From NCBI GenBank assembly GCA_902789825.1, contig CADAPK010000001.1, forward strand, positions 62,001 through 126,000: a DNA stretch of 64,000 nt. The letters are read 5' to 3'. Of this stretch, positions 38,990-50,786 are shown piece after piece. Every line of letters starts with the position of its first letter. Within the stretch, counting starts at the first letter, position 1. The notes below the pieces were generated by a model. It had not been told where the DNA came from and did no database searches. It saw nothing but the letters and a program-made list of their open reading frames with translations. Made by a program: the position numbers and the translations under genes. The DNA comes from an uncultured Ureaplasma sp. (lineage in GTDB: Bacteria > Bacillota_I > Bacilli_A > Mycoplasmatales > Mycoplasmoidaceae).

Positions 38990-40048
38990 ATGTTGATTGG
39001 TTATTCAAAAATTTTTAATAGTGATTATTATCAGAAAGGTTTTTTACACAAAATAAATCCCACAATAAAATTACTTGGCATTATTTTTTTATTGGTTTTA
39101 ACATTCTTACCGTCAATGTTTTTATGCAAAGTTCTTTTAATTTTGTTTTCAATTATCTTATGAAAAATGTCAAGAATTTCATTTCATAGTTACTGTGCAA
39201 TTTTAAAATCTTGCTTTATTATGCTCATAATTATGCTTTTGATTAACTGAATCACTTTTAAAGCCCCTTCGTGTCAATTTGATCTTGCCAATACAAAAAA
39301 AATTATTGGTGGTAGTTGGGACGATTTACTCAATTGAGGATGAATTAAAAAGAGTGAAGAAGGAGTATATTGGTGGCACAGTGAAATATGAGGAGGTAAC
39401 ATTATTGGTAATCTCGTTGAAAAAAGCAACCCTAATGGTAATTTTTTGACTTTAGGTAGTTTCCATGATCAAACATTTTACTTGCAATATTCATCAGCTT
39501 GATATGCTTTAAGTAGTCAAACTATTTTTGTTGTCTTAAAAATTATTATTAAAATTTATTTAACGATTGTTTTTACAACGATTTTAACTTCAACTTCCAC
39601 TCCTATTCAATTAACTTATGCCATTGAAAATATGCTTAAACCATTAAAATATTTAAGAATTCCTGTTAATGAAATTGCAATGATTATTTCAATTGCCATC
39701 CGGTTTATTCCTAATTTGATTGATGAAGCTGGCAAAATAAAAAAAGCGCAGACAACACGTGGCGTTAATTTTAATGGTAATATTTACGCAAAAACAAAAG
39801 CGATTATTACTTTGGCAATTCCAATGTTTTCAATTGCTTTCCGTAAAGCTAATGATTTGGCTAATGCTATGGAAGCACGAAATTATCAACCAAAAAAAAA
39901 TCGAACACGATATCGTGTATTTCTCGTTAAGAAAAGTGATTTATTGTTCCTATTTTCAATTTTATTGTTATTTACTTTAATGCTTTATTTCTTCGTAACA
40001 AAAATAATTTTTGCCCCTTTATTTTTGTTTGATTGTTACTTCTTTTAA
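38990..40048 (+). CDS. ecfT: ECF transporter transmembrane component EcfT
   Basis: A 352-residue membrane protein visible only when TGA is read as Trp. The N-terminal HKINPTIKLLGIIFLLVLTFLPS gives the first membrane helices. A Trp/Gly-rich extracytoplasmic insert (WDDLLNWGWIKK, about 113-170) is larger than in most EcfT. The coupling region has AQTTRGVNFNG and AMEARNYQP, the two Arg motifs that bind EcfA (second one Arg-Asn instead of Arg-Gly). It is coupled to truA by TAATG. Confidence 0.93.
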
Positions 40049-40800
40049 TGATGTTTAAAAAAAGGTACAAAGTCGTTGTTAGTTACAATGGCAATCGCTA
40101 TCATGGTTGGGCAAAACAACCTAAAGTTTTAACAATTCAACAAGTAATAGAAGATGCTTTTTATGTTGTTTTTAAACAAAAAATTAAAATTTTTTGTGCG
40201 GGTAGAACCGATAAAAAAGTTAATGCTTTAGGACAAGTTTTTCATTTTGATTGGGACGAAACGTTTAAAATTAAGCCATCAACAATAATAAAGGCAATCA
40301 ATTGCGTTTTACCTCCCGACATCCATTTAATTAAAATTTATTCTGCTGCTAGCAACTTTCATGCTCGTTTTGATGCCAAATGACGTATCTATCAATATTT
40401 TATTAATGTTGGTCCTAAATACGATCCATTATCGTTTTCATCGGTATATCAATACAATAAACCTTTAGATCTTAAAAAAATAAATCAAATAAAGAAAATG
40501 TTTCTTGGTCGGAAAAATTTTTTAAGTTTTTCGATTGATCCGCGCAAGAAAAAAAAAGATTTAATTAAAACAATCAAAGAAATTAAAATTACGAAGAATA
40601 AAACAATAATCAAAATTGAAATAAAAGGTAATCATTTTTTATGATCAATGGTTCGAATGATTGTCGGTTGTTTTATTGCATTTAACGAAAATAAGATTAC
40701 AAAAAAACAAATTTATGATTGTTTTATCCATCCTGAAAAAGGTAAAAGTCGTTTCCGTGCTCCTGCAAATGGTTTAACTCTTTATAAAGTTATTTATTAA
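40048..40800 (+). CDS. truA: tRNA pseudouridine synthase A (TruA)
   Basis: A 250-residue TruA that modifies positions 38-40 of tRNA anticodon stems. It starts FKKRYKVVVSYNGNRYHGWAKQP, with catalytic Asp in CAGRTDKKVNALGQVFHF, then FHARFDAKWRIYQYFI (Trp is TGA) and FLWSMVRMIVGCF. ecfA-ecfT-truA is the standard mycoplasma arrangement. The 3' end overlaps convergent rnhC by 11 bp, so there is no terminator between them. Confidence 0.95.
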
Positions 40801-41701
40801 TAATTTTGTTTGTGATAGGTTTAAAATCTAATTTCGCAAATTCATCAAGTTTATGATGGTGAAATAAATAAATTCCTAGAGTAATAATTTCTTCTTTTTT
40901 ATTTGCACCTAATGGAATTTTCTTTTTAATTGATTTTTCCATTTTTTTTATTTCGAACAAAAATAGTGCTCGAGCGATTACACTAGCACAAGCAACAGCC
41001 AAAAATTTTTCTTCTGCTTTTGTTTGAAACAAATCAATTTTAATCGAAATTTTGGGATTAATTACTTTTAAATATCGATTATAAATTTGCGCTGGTGTAA
41101 ACTCATCCATGATGATTTTACTCGTTGAGTCATTAATATTTTTTTTCAATGAAATTAATGTCTTGTTATGTAAAAAAGTCAAAATGATCTTATTGTTTTT
41201 GTATTTATCATGAAGACGATTATAAGTTTTATTATCACAAATTGTTGTTTGATATTTTATCTTTTTGCTTAAAATCTCAAACGATTTTAAAATTTTGTGA
41301 TCAGACATCAATTTTGAATCAATTATCGATAAATTTTTGACGAATGCAATATCACTTGGTTTGAGATAACAAGCACAAGTTACAATTGGTCCATAATAAT
41401 CACCTACACCTACTTCATCACAACCAATATATGAATTATTACAATTAATCAATTTTGCTTTAAACTTCTTCTTTTCTTCTGATGAGTTTAAACTAAAAAA
41501 ACGACTTTTAAATTTTTCGATTGTATCGTCGCTTCCTTGCAAAAGCAAAGTGTTATTTGTAAAGAGTGAGATAGTTAAATCTTTTTGTTTATGAAAAAAT
41601 TTTAAGTATTTATTTTTTTGCTTTTGCTTCGTATTCTTTGCAAAAAAATTAACGATTTTTTTTTGATCACAAGATGAAATTTTTTTTGATCACGTTGCCA
41701 T
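40790..41701 (-). CDS. rnhC: Ribonuclease HIII
   Basis: A 303-residue RNase HIII that removes RNA from RNA-DNA hybrids. The catalytic acidic motif is YIGCDEVGVGDYYGP (about 97-111), followed by IDSKLMSD and the VACASVIARALF helix. The N-terminal 85 residues form the TBP-like substrate-binding domain that distinguishes HIII from HII. Two TGA Trp codons are used. ATG 41701 is chosen because shorter starts lose that domain. Confidence 0.92.
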
Positions 41702-41731
41702 AATTAGGAAATATCATTTTGTGTTTTTAAA

Positions 41732-41809
41732 TGGGGCGTCTAGCGGGATTTGAACCCACAATTCCTGAGTCACAGTCAAGCGTGATAACCAAGTTTCACT
41801 ATAAACGCC
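41732..41809 (-). tRNA. tRNA-His (GTG)
   Basis: The complement folds as a cloverleaf. G-1 is encoded and pairs with C73, the tRNA-His hallmark. The acceptor stem is GCGTTTA/TAGACGC with one G-U pair, the D stem GTGA/TCAC, the anticodon stem CTTGA/TCAGG with loop CTGTGAC (anticodon GTG), and the T stem GTGGG/CCCGC with loop TTCAAAT. The 3' CCA is encoded. It stands alone between rnhC and rpsO. Confidence 0.95.
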
Positions 41810-41837
41810 AGAAAATTTATGCAATTACTTACGATAT

Positions 41838-41862
41838 ATTATAATAAATAGCGGTATTTATT
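41838..41862. promoter_or_regulatory. Palindromic -10 plus inverted repeat between tRNA-His and rpsO
   Basis: ATTATAAT at 41838-41845 reads TATAAT on both strands, giving a -10 for tRNA-His (leftward) and for rpsO (rightward). It partly overlaps a perfect inverted repeat AATAAATA (41843-41850), GCGG, TATTTATT (41855-41862). If rpsO starts about seven bases after the -10, only the right arm is transcribed, so the repeat may be a DNA site rather than an RNA hairpin. Confidence 0.5.
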
Positions 41863-41878
41863 GTTTTAATATCGGAAT

Positions 41879-42148
41879 ATGGCAATATTAAGTGAAAGGA
41901 AAAAAGAAATTATTGTTAATTTTGGTGGCAATCCTAAAAACACTGGTTGCACCGATGTTCAAGTTGCCATTTTAACCGAAAAAATTAACGACTTAACATT
42001 ACATGTGAAAGCAAACAAAAAAGATTATGCATCAAAACGCTCGCTCTATCACTTAGTTGCACAAAGAAGGCATTTACTAAAATATTTAAAAATAAATAAT
42101 AATGAAAAATATATTGAATTAATAAAAAAATTAAAATTACGTGGTTAA
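41879..42148 (+). CDS. rpsO: 30S ribosomal protein S15
   Basis: An 89-residue S15. The start MAILSERKKEIIVNFGGNP, the GCTDVQVAILTEKINDLTLHVKANKKDYASKRSLYHLVAQRRHLLKYL helices and the end IKKLKLRG are canonical. S15 binds the central domain of 16S rRNA. It lies alone, not beside pnp. The stop overlaps the end of the convergent rlmB remnant. Confidence 0.97.
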   Translation: MAILSERKKEIIVNFGGNPKNTGCTDVQVAILTEKINDLTLHVKANKKDYASKRSLYHLVAQRRHLLKYLKINNNEKYIELIKKLKLRG

Positions 42149-42832
42149 TTGCTTTTACGTGTTTTTATTGCATAAAGTAAGATAGCTGTCGCATTTGCAA
42201 CATTTAATGATTGTGTTTTTCCTGTAGTTTCAATTCAAATTTTAAAATCGCTATTCTTTTTTAATAATTGACTCACACCTTTTTCTTCATTACCAATAAT
42301 AAGAGCGATTTTTTTATCAAACTTCACGATAAATCCAAAAACCTTCTTTTTTGAGTTTGTCAACAATAACATTTAAATTTGTCACTTTAATTAAATTAAT
42401 ATTACCTATTGCACCGGCACTTGTTTTATTTACAATAGGAGTGATTGGGCATTGTTGATCTTTTTTATAGATAACACCGTCTACACCAAAGCATTCACAT
42501 GTTCGAATAATTGCTCCAAAATTTCTTGGGTCATAAATACGATCCAAAATTACAATGATTCCGCTATTTTTTCTTGTTATTTTTTCAATTGTCGCAGCAA
42601 AATTATTAGTTATATTTTCATCATTTATATAACCGATCGCAAATTGGTGATTAGGACAATTATTTGTTATTTTATCGTAATATTTTTTGTCATTAACAAT
42701 TTTGAAATTAGGAAGAAAAAATTTTACTTTTTGTAAAAAAATAGGGTCCTTATTAGAAATGGTAGCATGAATTAAAGTTTTATTTGCAATTGCGTTTAAA
42801 ATAGCTTTTTTGCCAATGATTAATTGTTTCAT
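42145..42832 (-). pseudogene. rlmB: SPOUT rRNA 2'-O-methyltransferase (RlmB/TrmH family), frameshifted
   Basis: The N-terminal 171 residues read well from ATG 42832: substrate-binding domain, then IVILDRIYDPRNFGAIIRTCECFGVDGVIY and TSAGAIGNI. After KKEGFWIYREV the frame hits TGA-TAA. The missing C-terminus lies in another frame downstream: FDKKIALIIGNEEKGVS and IETTGKTQSLNVANATAILLYA, ending at TAA 42145. The family has about a dozen more residues between these blocks, so a small deletion (not a multiple of three) is more likely than a single-base sequencing slip. The SAM-binding knot spans the break, so the product should be inactive. Confidence 0.8.
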
Positions 42833-42834
42833 CA

Positions 42835-44151
42835 CTAAAGAAGATTTTTTTTTATTAACTTTTTACGCAATAAATCTGCTTGTGGAAATTTTTTTAATGA
42901 AATAGCTTTTTTTCATTGATAAATCAGGTTAAGATTATGATCATGATCATAATTTTTCATTGTTATTCCCAAAATATTCAATTCATTAATTATTTCTCAG
43001 TAAATTTTTAGTGTTTTTTGATAATTTTTTTGGCGAAACAAAATATTGATTTCTTTTAAATTATTAAAAATTATCATGATTGCATTAGGTAAATTTAAAT
43101 CATCATTTAAAGTTTGACAAAAGGTGGGGATAAGTTTATTTTGCTTTAATTTTTTAAATTCATTATTAGCAATTAAAATTGTTTTAATCATTGCTAAATT
43201 TTTTGTAATTTTATCAATTTCATTAATAGCTGCATTTAAATTGTCTTTGGAATAATTGATTGGATTTTCGTATTTTGTTTTATAAAAGAATCAACGTATT
43301 CCGTTGGCATTTTGTTTGGTCATGATATCTTTAACCAAAACATAGTTATTTAATGATTTAGCCATTTTTTTACCATCAACATTGACATGACCAACATGCA
43401 TTCAAATTTTGGCTAAATCTTTTTTAAATAATCCTTGATTTTGTGCATTTTCATTTTCATGGTGAGGAAATTTTAAATCAATTCCTCCACCATGAATTGT
43501 TACTTGTTGTCCAATTAATTTATTAATTAAAACACAACATTCAGTGTGTCAACCTGGTCTTCCTTTTTCATGACTAAAAGGATTTTTTCAATTTAAGCCA
43601 ATATTTGTTTTTTTTCATAAAGTAAAATCGAGAGGAAATCTTTTTTCTAATTTATTTGTTATACGGACACCGTCAAGTAATTGTTTAATATTTTTATGTG
43701 AAACAACACCATAATTTTTTATTTTTTTAATATCAAAATATACATTTCCGTTGACATTGTAAGCAATTTTAGCATTAATTAGTTTCTGAATGTAATTGAT
43801 TATGTCATCAATATAATCGGACACTTTTGGTGTAATCATTTTTTTGATGTTCAAATCTTTAAATAATTTTAAATATGCATGAATATACTTTTGTGTAATT
43901 TTTTTTTCGGTTGTTTTGTTTTTTTGGGCAGCATTAATTATTTTGTCATCAATATCGGTCAAATTGTGGACATATTTAACATGTTTATTTTGGTTTAAAA
44001 GATAACGGTACAAAACATCAAAAATAACAAGGGGACGGAGATTACCAATATGAATGTGATTGTAAACTGTTGGTCCACAATTATAGATAGTTATTTTTTT
44101 TACATTTAATTTAATCTTTTTTTTATTGACTGAATTTGTAAGAGCAAGCAT
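42835..44151 (-). CDS. cysS: Cysteinyl-tRNA synthetase
   Basis: A 438-residue class I synthetase. Zinc-ligand and HIGH region [15 protein letters not shown] at about 24-38, [29 protein letters not shown] and the KMSKS-like [13 protein letters not shown]. Several TGA Trp codons occur. It ends in TAG two bases before the rlmB ATG. It is the expected length; the C-terminal anticodon domain is present though poorly conserved. Confidence 0.96.
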
Positions 44152-44234
44152 TGATAAGTCAATTACCCCACTCTATTATTAATTTTATTTATTATTCACT
44201 TTCACTTATTAATTGTAACCGACACTACAATTGA

Positions 44235-44729
44235 TTATATTTTTTTATTAAACATGTTTTTTCTTGCTAGTCCTTGTAATACACCATCTAAAATACAAAA
44301 AAAAGTTACAAAAACAAAGTTGATAATGGCATAAATTTTATAATTATTTTCGTCGCTAAAAATATTATTTTTTGCAGAAAAACGGAAAAGTATTTTAGTA
44401 AATAAAATATCAAAACAAAAAATAAATAAATAAACCAAACCACTAGCAACATACATAGATAAACATTTTTTTTCGAAGAAAATAAAATTTTTTTTAATTT
44501 TTTGATAATCAATGAAACACGAAATAAGTAAAAAAGTGAAAATAAGAATATTGCTAATGATATCAATAATCCCAAAATTATTGTTAAAAATTGCTTGTTT
44601 TTCCTCTTTCTGCGTATAAATTATTAAAAAAAATAAACTTCGTAAAAAAAAAGTAAAATTACCTAGACAAAAAAATAAAAATGGTATATCAAGTTGATGT
44701 TTATTATTTTTACTGTTTTTTTTTACCAT
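44235..44729 (-). CDS. Four-helix membrane protein of unknown function
   Basis: A 164-residue hydrophobic protein from ATG 44729 (a TTG seven codons upstream is possible). Four membrane segments are visible: FLFFCLGNFTFFLRSLFFLII, IIDIISNILIFTFLLISCF, YVASGLVYLFIFCFDILF and IYAIINFVFVTFFCILDG. The ends are lysine-rich and cytosolic by the positive-inside rule. I recognise no family. It is separated from cysS by an 83-bp gap and lies at the border of the accessory region. Confidence 0.55.
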   Translation of the reverse strand: MVKKNSKNNKHQLDIPFLFFCLGNFTFFLRSLFFLIIYTQKEEKQAIFNNNFGIIDIISNILIFTFLLISCFIDYQKIKKNFIFFEKKCLSMYVASGLVYLFIFCFDILFTKILFRFSAKNNIFSDENNYKIYAIINFVFVTFFCILDGVLQGLARKNMFNKKI

Positions 44730-45021
44730 GTTCGTGAAAAGTTTAATCAAACATATTTTCCTTTTACAGCGAGTAAATACTAAGAAAATAAACTATCAAT
44801 CCTCTTGTCAAGATACATCATGACAATACTCATGCAAATAATTAAAATTATATATAAAAATTCAACCAAACAAAAGATAGTCATATATCGTTAATATGGG
44901 TAAAATAATAATTTAGATACTTTTTAATTGATTATGACAAATCCTAACAAAAAAACATGTATATTATTGTTCATTTTATTTTTATTTCATATATAATATA
45001 ATGATTCGTGTTTAATTGCAT
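44730..45021. other. Intergenic region before the giant surface-protein gene
   Basis: A 292-bp AT-rich gap between divergent genes, with no ORF. The rightward side ends with TATATAATATAATG at about 44990-45003, giving overlapping TATAAT boxes about 20 bp ahead of the ATG at 45022. There is no ribosome-binding site and no clear -35. I see no RNA gene or repeat here. Confidence 0.5.
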
Positions 45022-48000
45022 ATGTTAAGTAATAAAAAAAAAAGAAGTAAAAAATATAAATTAATATTTTTCATTTTTGCATTTAATTCGAGTTTTTTAA
45101 CTCCATTTTTATTGGGAAACTGTTCCAAAAACGAAAAAAATATGTCATATGTTTTTGATCCAAAAATCGGTAAAAAGTATTTTTTTACTGACTTAATAAA
45201 AACGAATATTTGTGGTGTGAGTGGAAATATTAAAATTGGCGACCAACAATGAGATCGTAGTAAATTCAATTTACCAATTTTTTTGTCTGAAAAGACACAT
45301 AAAATTAGTGATAACTTTTTATGTAATTGCTCCTCATTTAACCACGAAATCATTTTACCAAATTCATGTTATGAAATAGGCAACAACTTTTTGCACAATT
45401 GTCAAAGTTTTAATTCAAACCTAATTTTATCGCCTAACATAAATAAAATTAATGATAATTTCATGTCAATGTGTACTTCGTTTGATGGTAATGGAAAAAT
45501 CGACTTTGGTAATTTAAAAAAATTAGTTCGAATAGGTGATAATTTTATGTATAAATGCGAAAATTTAAACAACAATGACATCACTTTTGCATCCAATAAA
45601 TTAATTCACATTGGTAAGTTGTTTTTATCGAGATGTTATAAATTCAATTCGAATATTTTTTTTGGTACACCATTTTTGTCGGAGATGGGTGATGAGTTTT
45701 TATCATATTGTTACAAATTTAATTGTTCAATTGACTTGTCGAAGTGTGATCTGAAACTAATTCCTTCTCGCTTTTTGTATCATTGCGAAGAATTTAATTC
45801 TGAATTGATATTCCCTAAATATCTTGAAAAAATTGGTCCATCAGTTATGACAGGTTGTCGTGAATATAATTATGATAATTTTTCGGCACAAAAATTACCA
45901 AAAAGTTTAAAAAGAATTAATGGTGATTTTTTATCTGGTTGTGAAAAATATAATCATGATTTTGTTGTTCCGTTAAATACTAAAATTGACGAGGGGTTCT
46001 TGCATAATTGCTATTCAATGAATTCAATTGTTGATATTGGGCTAAATAGTTTTGATGACACAATCGAACATAAAGGTAGTTTGAGTTGTGAAATTCCACA
46101 GATGAAAAATTTGTCGATATTGAGTGCTTTTAGTGATGTCGGTGAAATAATGACTATTTTTAAAAACATTACAGACGAAGAAAAAAATTATTTTGCGGAT
46201 TTCAAATTTATTGTGGATAACAACGATAAAAGCAATGATATTACGGATAAATCATCGGTATTGCAATGATTTTTGGATGGTTCTGTGGACAAAATTGTCG
46301 ATAATAGTGATGGAGTTAATTTCGGAAAAGAAGCTGATTTTACCGACTTGTTAATCTATTCATGGAAATTAAAGCAAATTCTAAGTTATTCTCTTAAGAC
46401 AAAAAATATTCTCAATGCAATTAATTCGGAAGTGATAACGAAGGAATTTGAACAATGGGAAAAGCAAAATGGTAAAAATGATAAAAATCAAATAATGGAC
46501 CAAATTGTGCAACTAAATGTTGTTTTTGCTTTATCGCAATTATATGCTGATACATACACCAATTGAGATAGTTTCGCTGCAAAATTTGGTGAGGAAAATT
46601 GAAGAAATGAGCAAAAAAATCAACCAATTGTTAAAAAATTAATGCAACTTTTTAATTGTCAAGCACATGAAATATCGAACCATATTAACGCTTTACCCCA
46701 GCAAATAAAACAACAAATCGAACAGTTATTGCAAAATAAACAACATGTCACAGGCGAAATAATTGAATTGAAAAATAAATTAGAAAGCAATAAAAATGAA
46801 TTAATTCCTTTTGCTTTATTGCAATTATATGATGATACTTACACCGATTGGGATAGTTTTATGGAAAAATTTAAGGATGAAAATTGGAGAAATGATGAAA
46901 AAAATCAACCAATTATTGGGCAATTATGCGATCTTTTAAGTTGTCAACTGCATGAAATATATGACAAAATTGATGGTTTAGATGATGAAACGAAAAACAT
47001 TATTCATAATTTGTTAAGTGTTTTACAAACAATCACGAAAAAAATAAAGAATCTACATGGTGAATTGACTTCTTTTTGTGACAATTATAAATATTTCTTG
47101 AGTGGTGTTAAATTGAAAACATTAGACAATAGATCATCATATGAGCGGAATATAGAAAAAATTAATAATGAAACATGACGATACACAAATCAACAAAATC
47201 CATTATTGTATGAAACCAGATATATTAGTGATCTTAGTGATCATTTGTTTGCATATGCCAATGTATATGAGAATTCTACAATTGAGAGTATTAATAACGA
47301 TGATAAAAAACCCTGAAAACCTTCGAGTGAATTAAGTGAATTAAAACTAATCAATTGATTGTACGAATTTATTATTACTTCTGTTATTAAAGACGATGTG
47401 TTAAAAGACGATAAACTTAAAAGTTTTATTATTGAAAAAATACTAAGTCTTAATGAGGTTGAAACAGAATTATTTAGTCTATATTTAAATCATTTTATTC
47501 CCTTTTCCTTTCTAAATATGGAATTGTGTAATAAATTTGCGAATAATTTCAATGAAATTTTAAATAAAGAACCAAAATTAAAAAAAACATTGAAGATAAA
47601 TTTCAACTATTCTTTATTGCCAACACTAAAAGATAAATTTGTTGTTTTCAACAATTGCTTGGGTCTAGTACTTAAATTAATTCAAAAAGATGGTAAAGAT
47701 AAATATTTTAAATATGCTTACAATATTGTTAATAAAGCTAAGGAAATTATCGATGAAAAAGATAGATTGATATTTAACAAATTAGTGAAGAAAAGTGATT
47801 CTACATTTACGGATAAGCAATTATTGACTCATTTATCATTAGGTTCACTAATTGATAAAACAATTTTAATTGATGAATTAATTGATGAAAATTTCAATTT
47901 TAATTATGACCAAAACAATGTTATTAAAAAACTTAATGGGGAAGACGGTATTAATTTGAATAGTTTTGAAAAAAATATTTTTGGTCAAATTCAAAATCAG

Positions 48001-48705
48001 TTATTGATTGACATATTGTATTCTTTTAGTGACATCGATTACGATATAAAGACTTGTTTTGAAGATTTTATAAAACAACTTTTTGAAGAAAAATTTATTG
48101 AAAATTGGTTTGAGAAAATAATTAAAAAAGATGCTAAATTTGGTGATTTTTTCGATGCTAACAAGTTATTTACTTTTTTTAAAGAAAAATATTGAAATGA
48201 GGAAGTCAATAAACGCGATCGTGACGATTACAACCATAAAAAAATATGAGATATGTATAAAGCAAATACAAAAAAATTCGTTGACTTATTGTATAAAAAT
48301 TTTAATCGCAATAACATTATTACTATTGCAAAAGGCATAATAAAGAAGAATTTTATATCTTTATTGATTAATAGAATAAATACTTTCAGCAATCATAAAA
48401 TAAATGAATTTGTCAAAACAGAAAAATTTAAGCAAAAATTTGTCAATGATTTAAAAAATGTTTTTGGTTCATTCAATAGTAATAAGTTAAATTACGATCT
48501 TATTGAAAATACTAATAAATTACAAGATGCAAAAATAAAAAATTTTACCAATTACAATTTAGCGATTTTTATGTTCGATACTAATCTTAACTGAACAAAT
48601 TTTATTGAGCAACTAAATAATCAAAGTTGACGAACGCAAAATATTGAAAAATTGCAAAAATTATCTAATGCTTTAGAAGTTAAACAAGAATGATACTTAC
48701 GGTAA
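45022..48705 (+). CDS. Giant BspA-like surface protein, N-terminal part (ends at a frameshift)
   Basis: 1,227 residues to a premature TAA. Residues 14-33 are a signal/anchor (LIFFIFAFNSSFLTPFLLGN) ending in LLGNC, an imperfect lipobox, so a lipoprotein is possible. Residues 93-335 hold about ten 23-28-residue repeats of the type IGDNFLSxCxxFNxxIxLP, a BspA/LRR_5-like fold with one conserved Cys each. Residues about 503-650 carry two near-identical 50-residue motifs (WDSF..KF..ENWRN) 95 residues apart, with a degenerate third copy near 1180. The rest is Asn/Asp/Lys-rich and helical. Many TGA codons are Trp. Surface adhesion is likely; no enzymatic motif is seen. Confidence 0.75.
46528..46960 (+). 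repeat. Recent 148-bp internal duplication (285-bp period) in the giant gene
   Basis: Copy one is 46528-46675 and copy two 46813-46960. Both encode ALxQLYxDTYTxWDSF then ENWRN and HEI. They are highly similar as DNA, so the duplication is young. At two Trp positions one copy has TGA and the other TGG. A third, weak protein-level copy lies at about 48560-48690, next to the frameshift. Confidence 0.85.
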
Positions 48706-50704
48706 TTGTAAATTTTTATTTGAAAAAAATTATTTAATTAAAAAAATAAATATCGATGAGTATGTTAATAAATTGTTAAATATAATTTATAATTACAAAT
48801 TCACTAATGAACCGAGTTTATTATTATATTTTCATTTAGTCAATGTTGATTACAATTTGTGAATTACGGAAAAAATGAAAAAGAAAGAAATTAAAGATTT
48901 TTTTAAAAACAATGTGATTAAAGAATCTTGAGATAAATTTTATGACAAGTTAAAAAACGAAGCCATTCAATTTTATGGGGATGAGTACGATGATAAGGCC
49001 AAAAAATTAGTTCTTAAAGATTTATATGATAATTTTATTGAAGAATTATTTTTACCTCAAAAAAACAATTCTTCAGAAGAAATATCATGATTTAATGTTT
49101 TATTTTCATTGGGTCAAAATGATGAAAAATTAAAAAAATTTATTGATACTTTTATTGTCGATAAGAAAAATCAAAAATTACAAGAATTAAAGAAATATGG
49201 AGATTTATATTGTAGTTTTAAATGTGAAATAATACTTTCATTCAAAAAGATTTTGGCGGATATATTAAATGGATTAAATATTCCTTTTTTTGTGGATATC
49301 GCTAACAATATTTTTCTTGAAGATTCGTTTGCATTAAAAATGTGCATGTTAGTTTTAAAAATATATGATGAAAAAATTATTGAAATAAAAAATAGCAAAA
49401 ATTTTTGTGATGACATCTATAATGCTGCTAGTAGCGATATTTTATCGGATGAATATAAGCAATTTATTTCCAAGAAAATAAATGGTATCTCTAATTGTTC
49501 AAAAAAAATAATTGAGAAGATAGAATTACATAAAAACAGTAATTGATTCAATTTTGAAACGATTATTAAAAATACCAACGATATTTTAAATTTTTTTAAT
49601 AGTTGTAAAGATGATGTTTTTTTATCTAAAATTCATGATCTAGATAATAATTTTTTTACAATATTGAACAACATGAAGCAAGATTTGGGTCTTGACGAGG
49701 AAATTATTAGACAAGTAGAATGATATAAAGAAAAGATAAAAAACATAACACAAGAAATAAATGAATTACTAGACGAGGATGTGAAAGAAGGTAAAATTTT
49801 AAGACTTGAATATGAAAAACGTAATCTAATAGATAAAATGAAAAAATTATGTGGAAGCATTTTATGTGATTCTAATTCGATAAAGAAGGCATTGGGACCG
49901 ATTGATATAAATAGAGATTTATTATTATTTATTGGGGATTATTTTAATGATCTAAAAAGTATTTTTAATTTTATTTTTAACTACAAGGATGAACTATGAG
50001 ACATGAAGCCAATATTAGGTTTTGATTATCATATTGAATATGATGTTGATAATAATTTGGGAAGAGGATATTTTTCTGGAAAGACTAGTTCGGATAATGA
50101 TGGAATTTTATTAAAGAACCTTTTTGATTTTATTAAGGACAATTTCAATGATTCGATAATAGAACAAATTGATGTTGTTTTGTTTGATATCGAAAATTTT
50201 AATCATAACAAAGATTTCAGTGCCTACGAGAAGAAAGATAAATATGTTAACATCCTTGCTAATTTTGCACAATTATTCAATTTATTTAGTAAAGAAAACA
50301 TTATGCGCGAACATAATAATATTAGTGAAAAATTTCCTGGGATAAAAACTTTTATTGATGTTTTAGCATATATTAAAAAAATTTTAGAAAAAAATAATAA
50401 AAAATATCAAGAGCAATTATTAAAAAATGGTAATATTTTTGATGCTTATTCTATTTATAAAAATTTAAATCACGGTTTTAAACGATATTTATCGTTGCAA
50501 AAAGAAGAATTAGAAAAAATTAAAAAATTAGAAGATGAGTGCAAAGAAAAATTATTAAATGTGAATAAAACATCAGTCGATATGTTCATTGACGAATGTA
50601 AAAAAAATGCGAAGAAAGATGAAAGTGATAATAGAAAAAGCCTCGTAACTATGTTTGACGAATATGTTAATTTAATTGATGTTTCAGGTGGTAAAGACAA
50701 TTAA
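48698..50704 (+). CDS. Giant surface protein, C-terminal part (frame restored after +1 shift)
   Basis: An open frame of about 668 codons with no start near its beginning. It continues the first part directly: the upstream frame reads CAA GAA TGA TAC, then one extra T shifts TAC GGT AAT TGT into the new frame. Removing one base would join both parts into a protein of about 1,893 residues. Content is helical, Lys/Asn/Asp-rich (IINDYN-, KKIIEKIEL-, LFDFIKDNFNDS-like segments), no membrane anchor at the end and no known domain. The last residues are VNLIDVSGGKDN. Either an indel in this strain, phase variation, or an assembly error explains the break. Confidence 0.65.
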
Positions 50705-50786
50705 CTAAGAAATAATTTTGATTTTATGAATTAGAGATATATAATAACCTATAATATTATAATTATATACAGTTTGTTATAATTGG

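Noticed and set aside
45402-45596. Possible antisense gene within the giant surface-protein gene
   Set aside because: No start signals or conservation; the plus-strand repeats explain the sequence.
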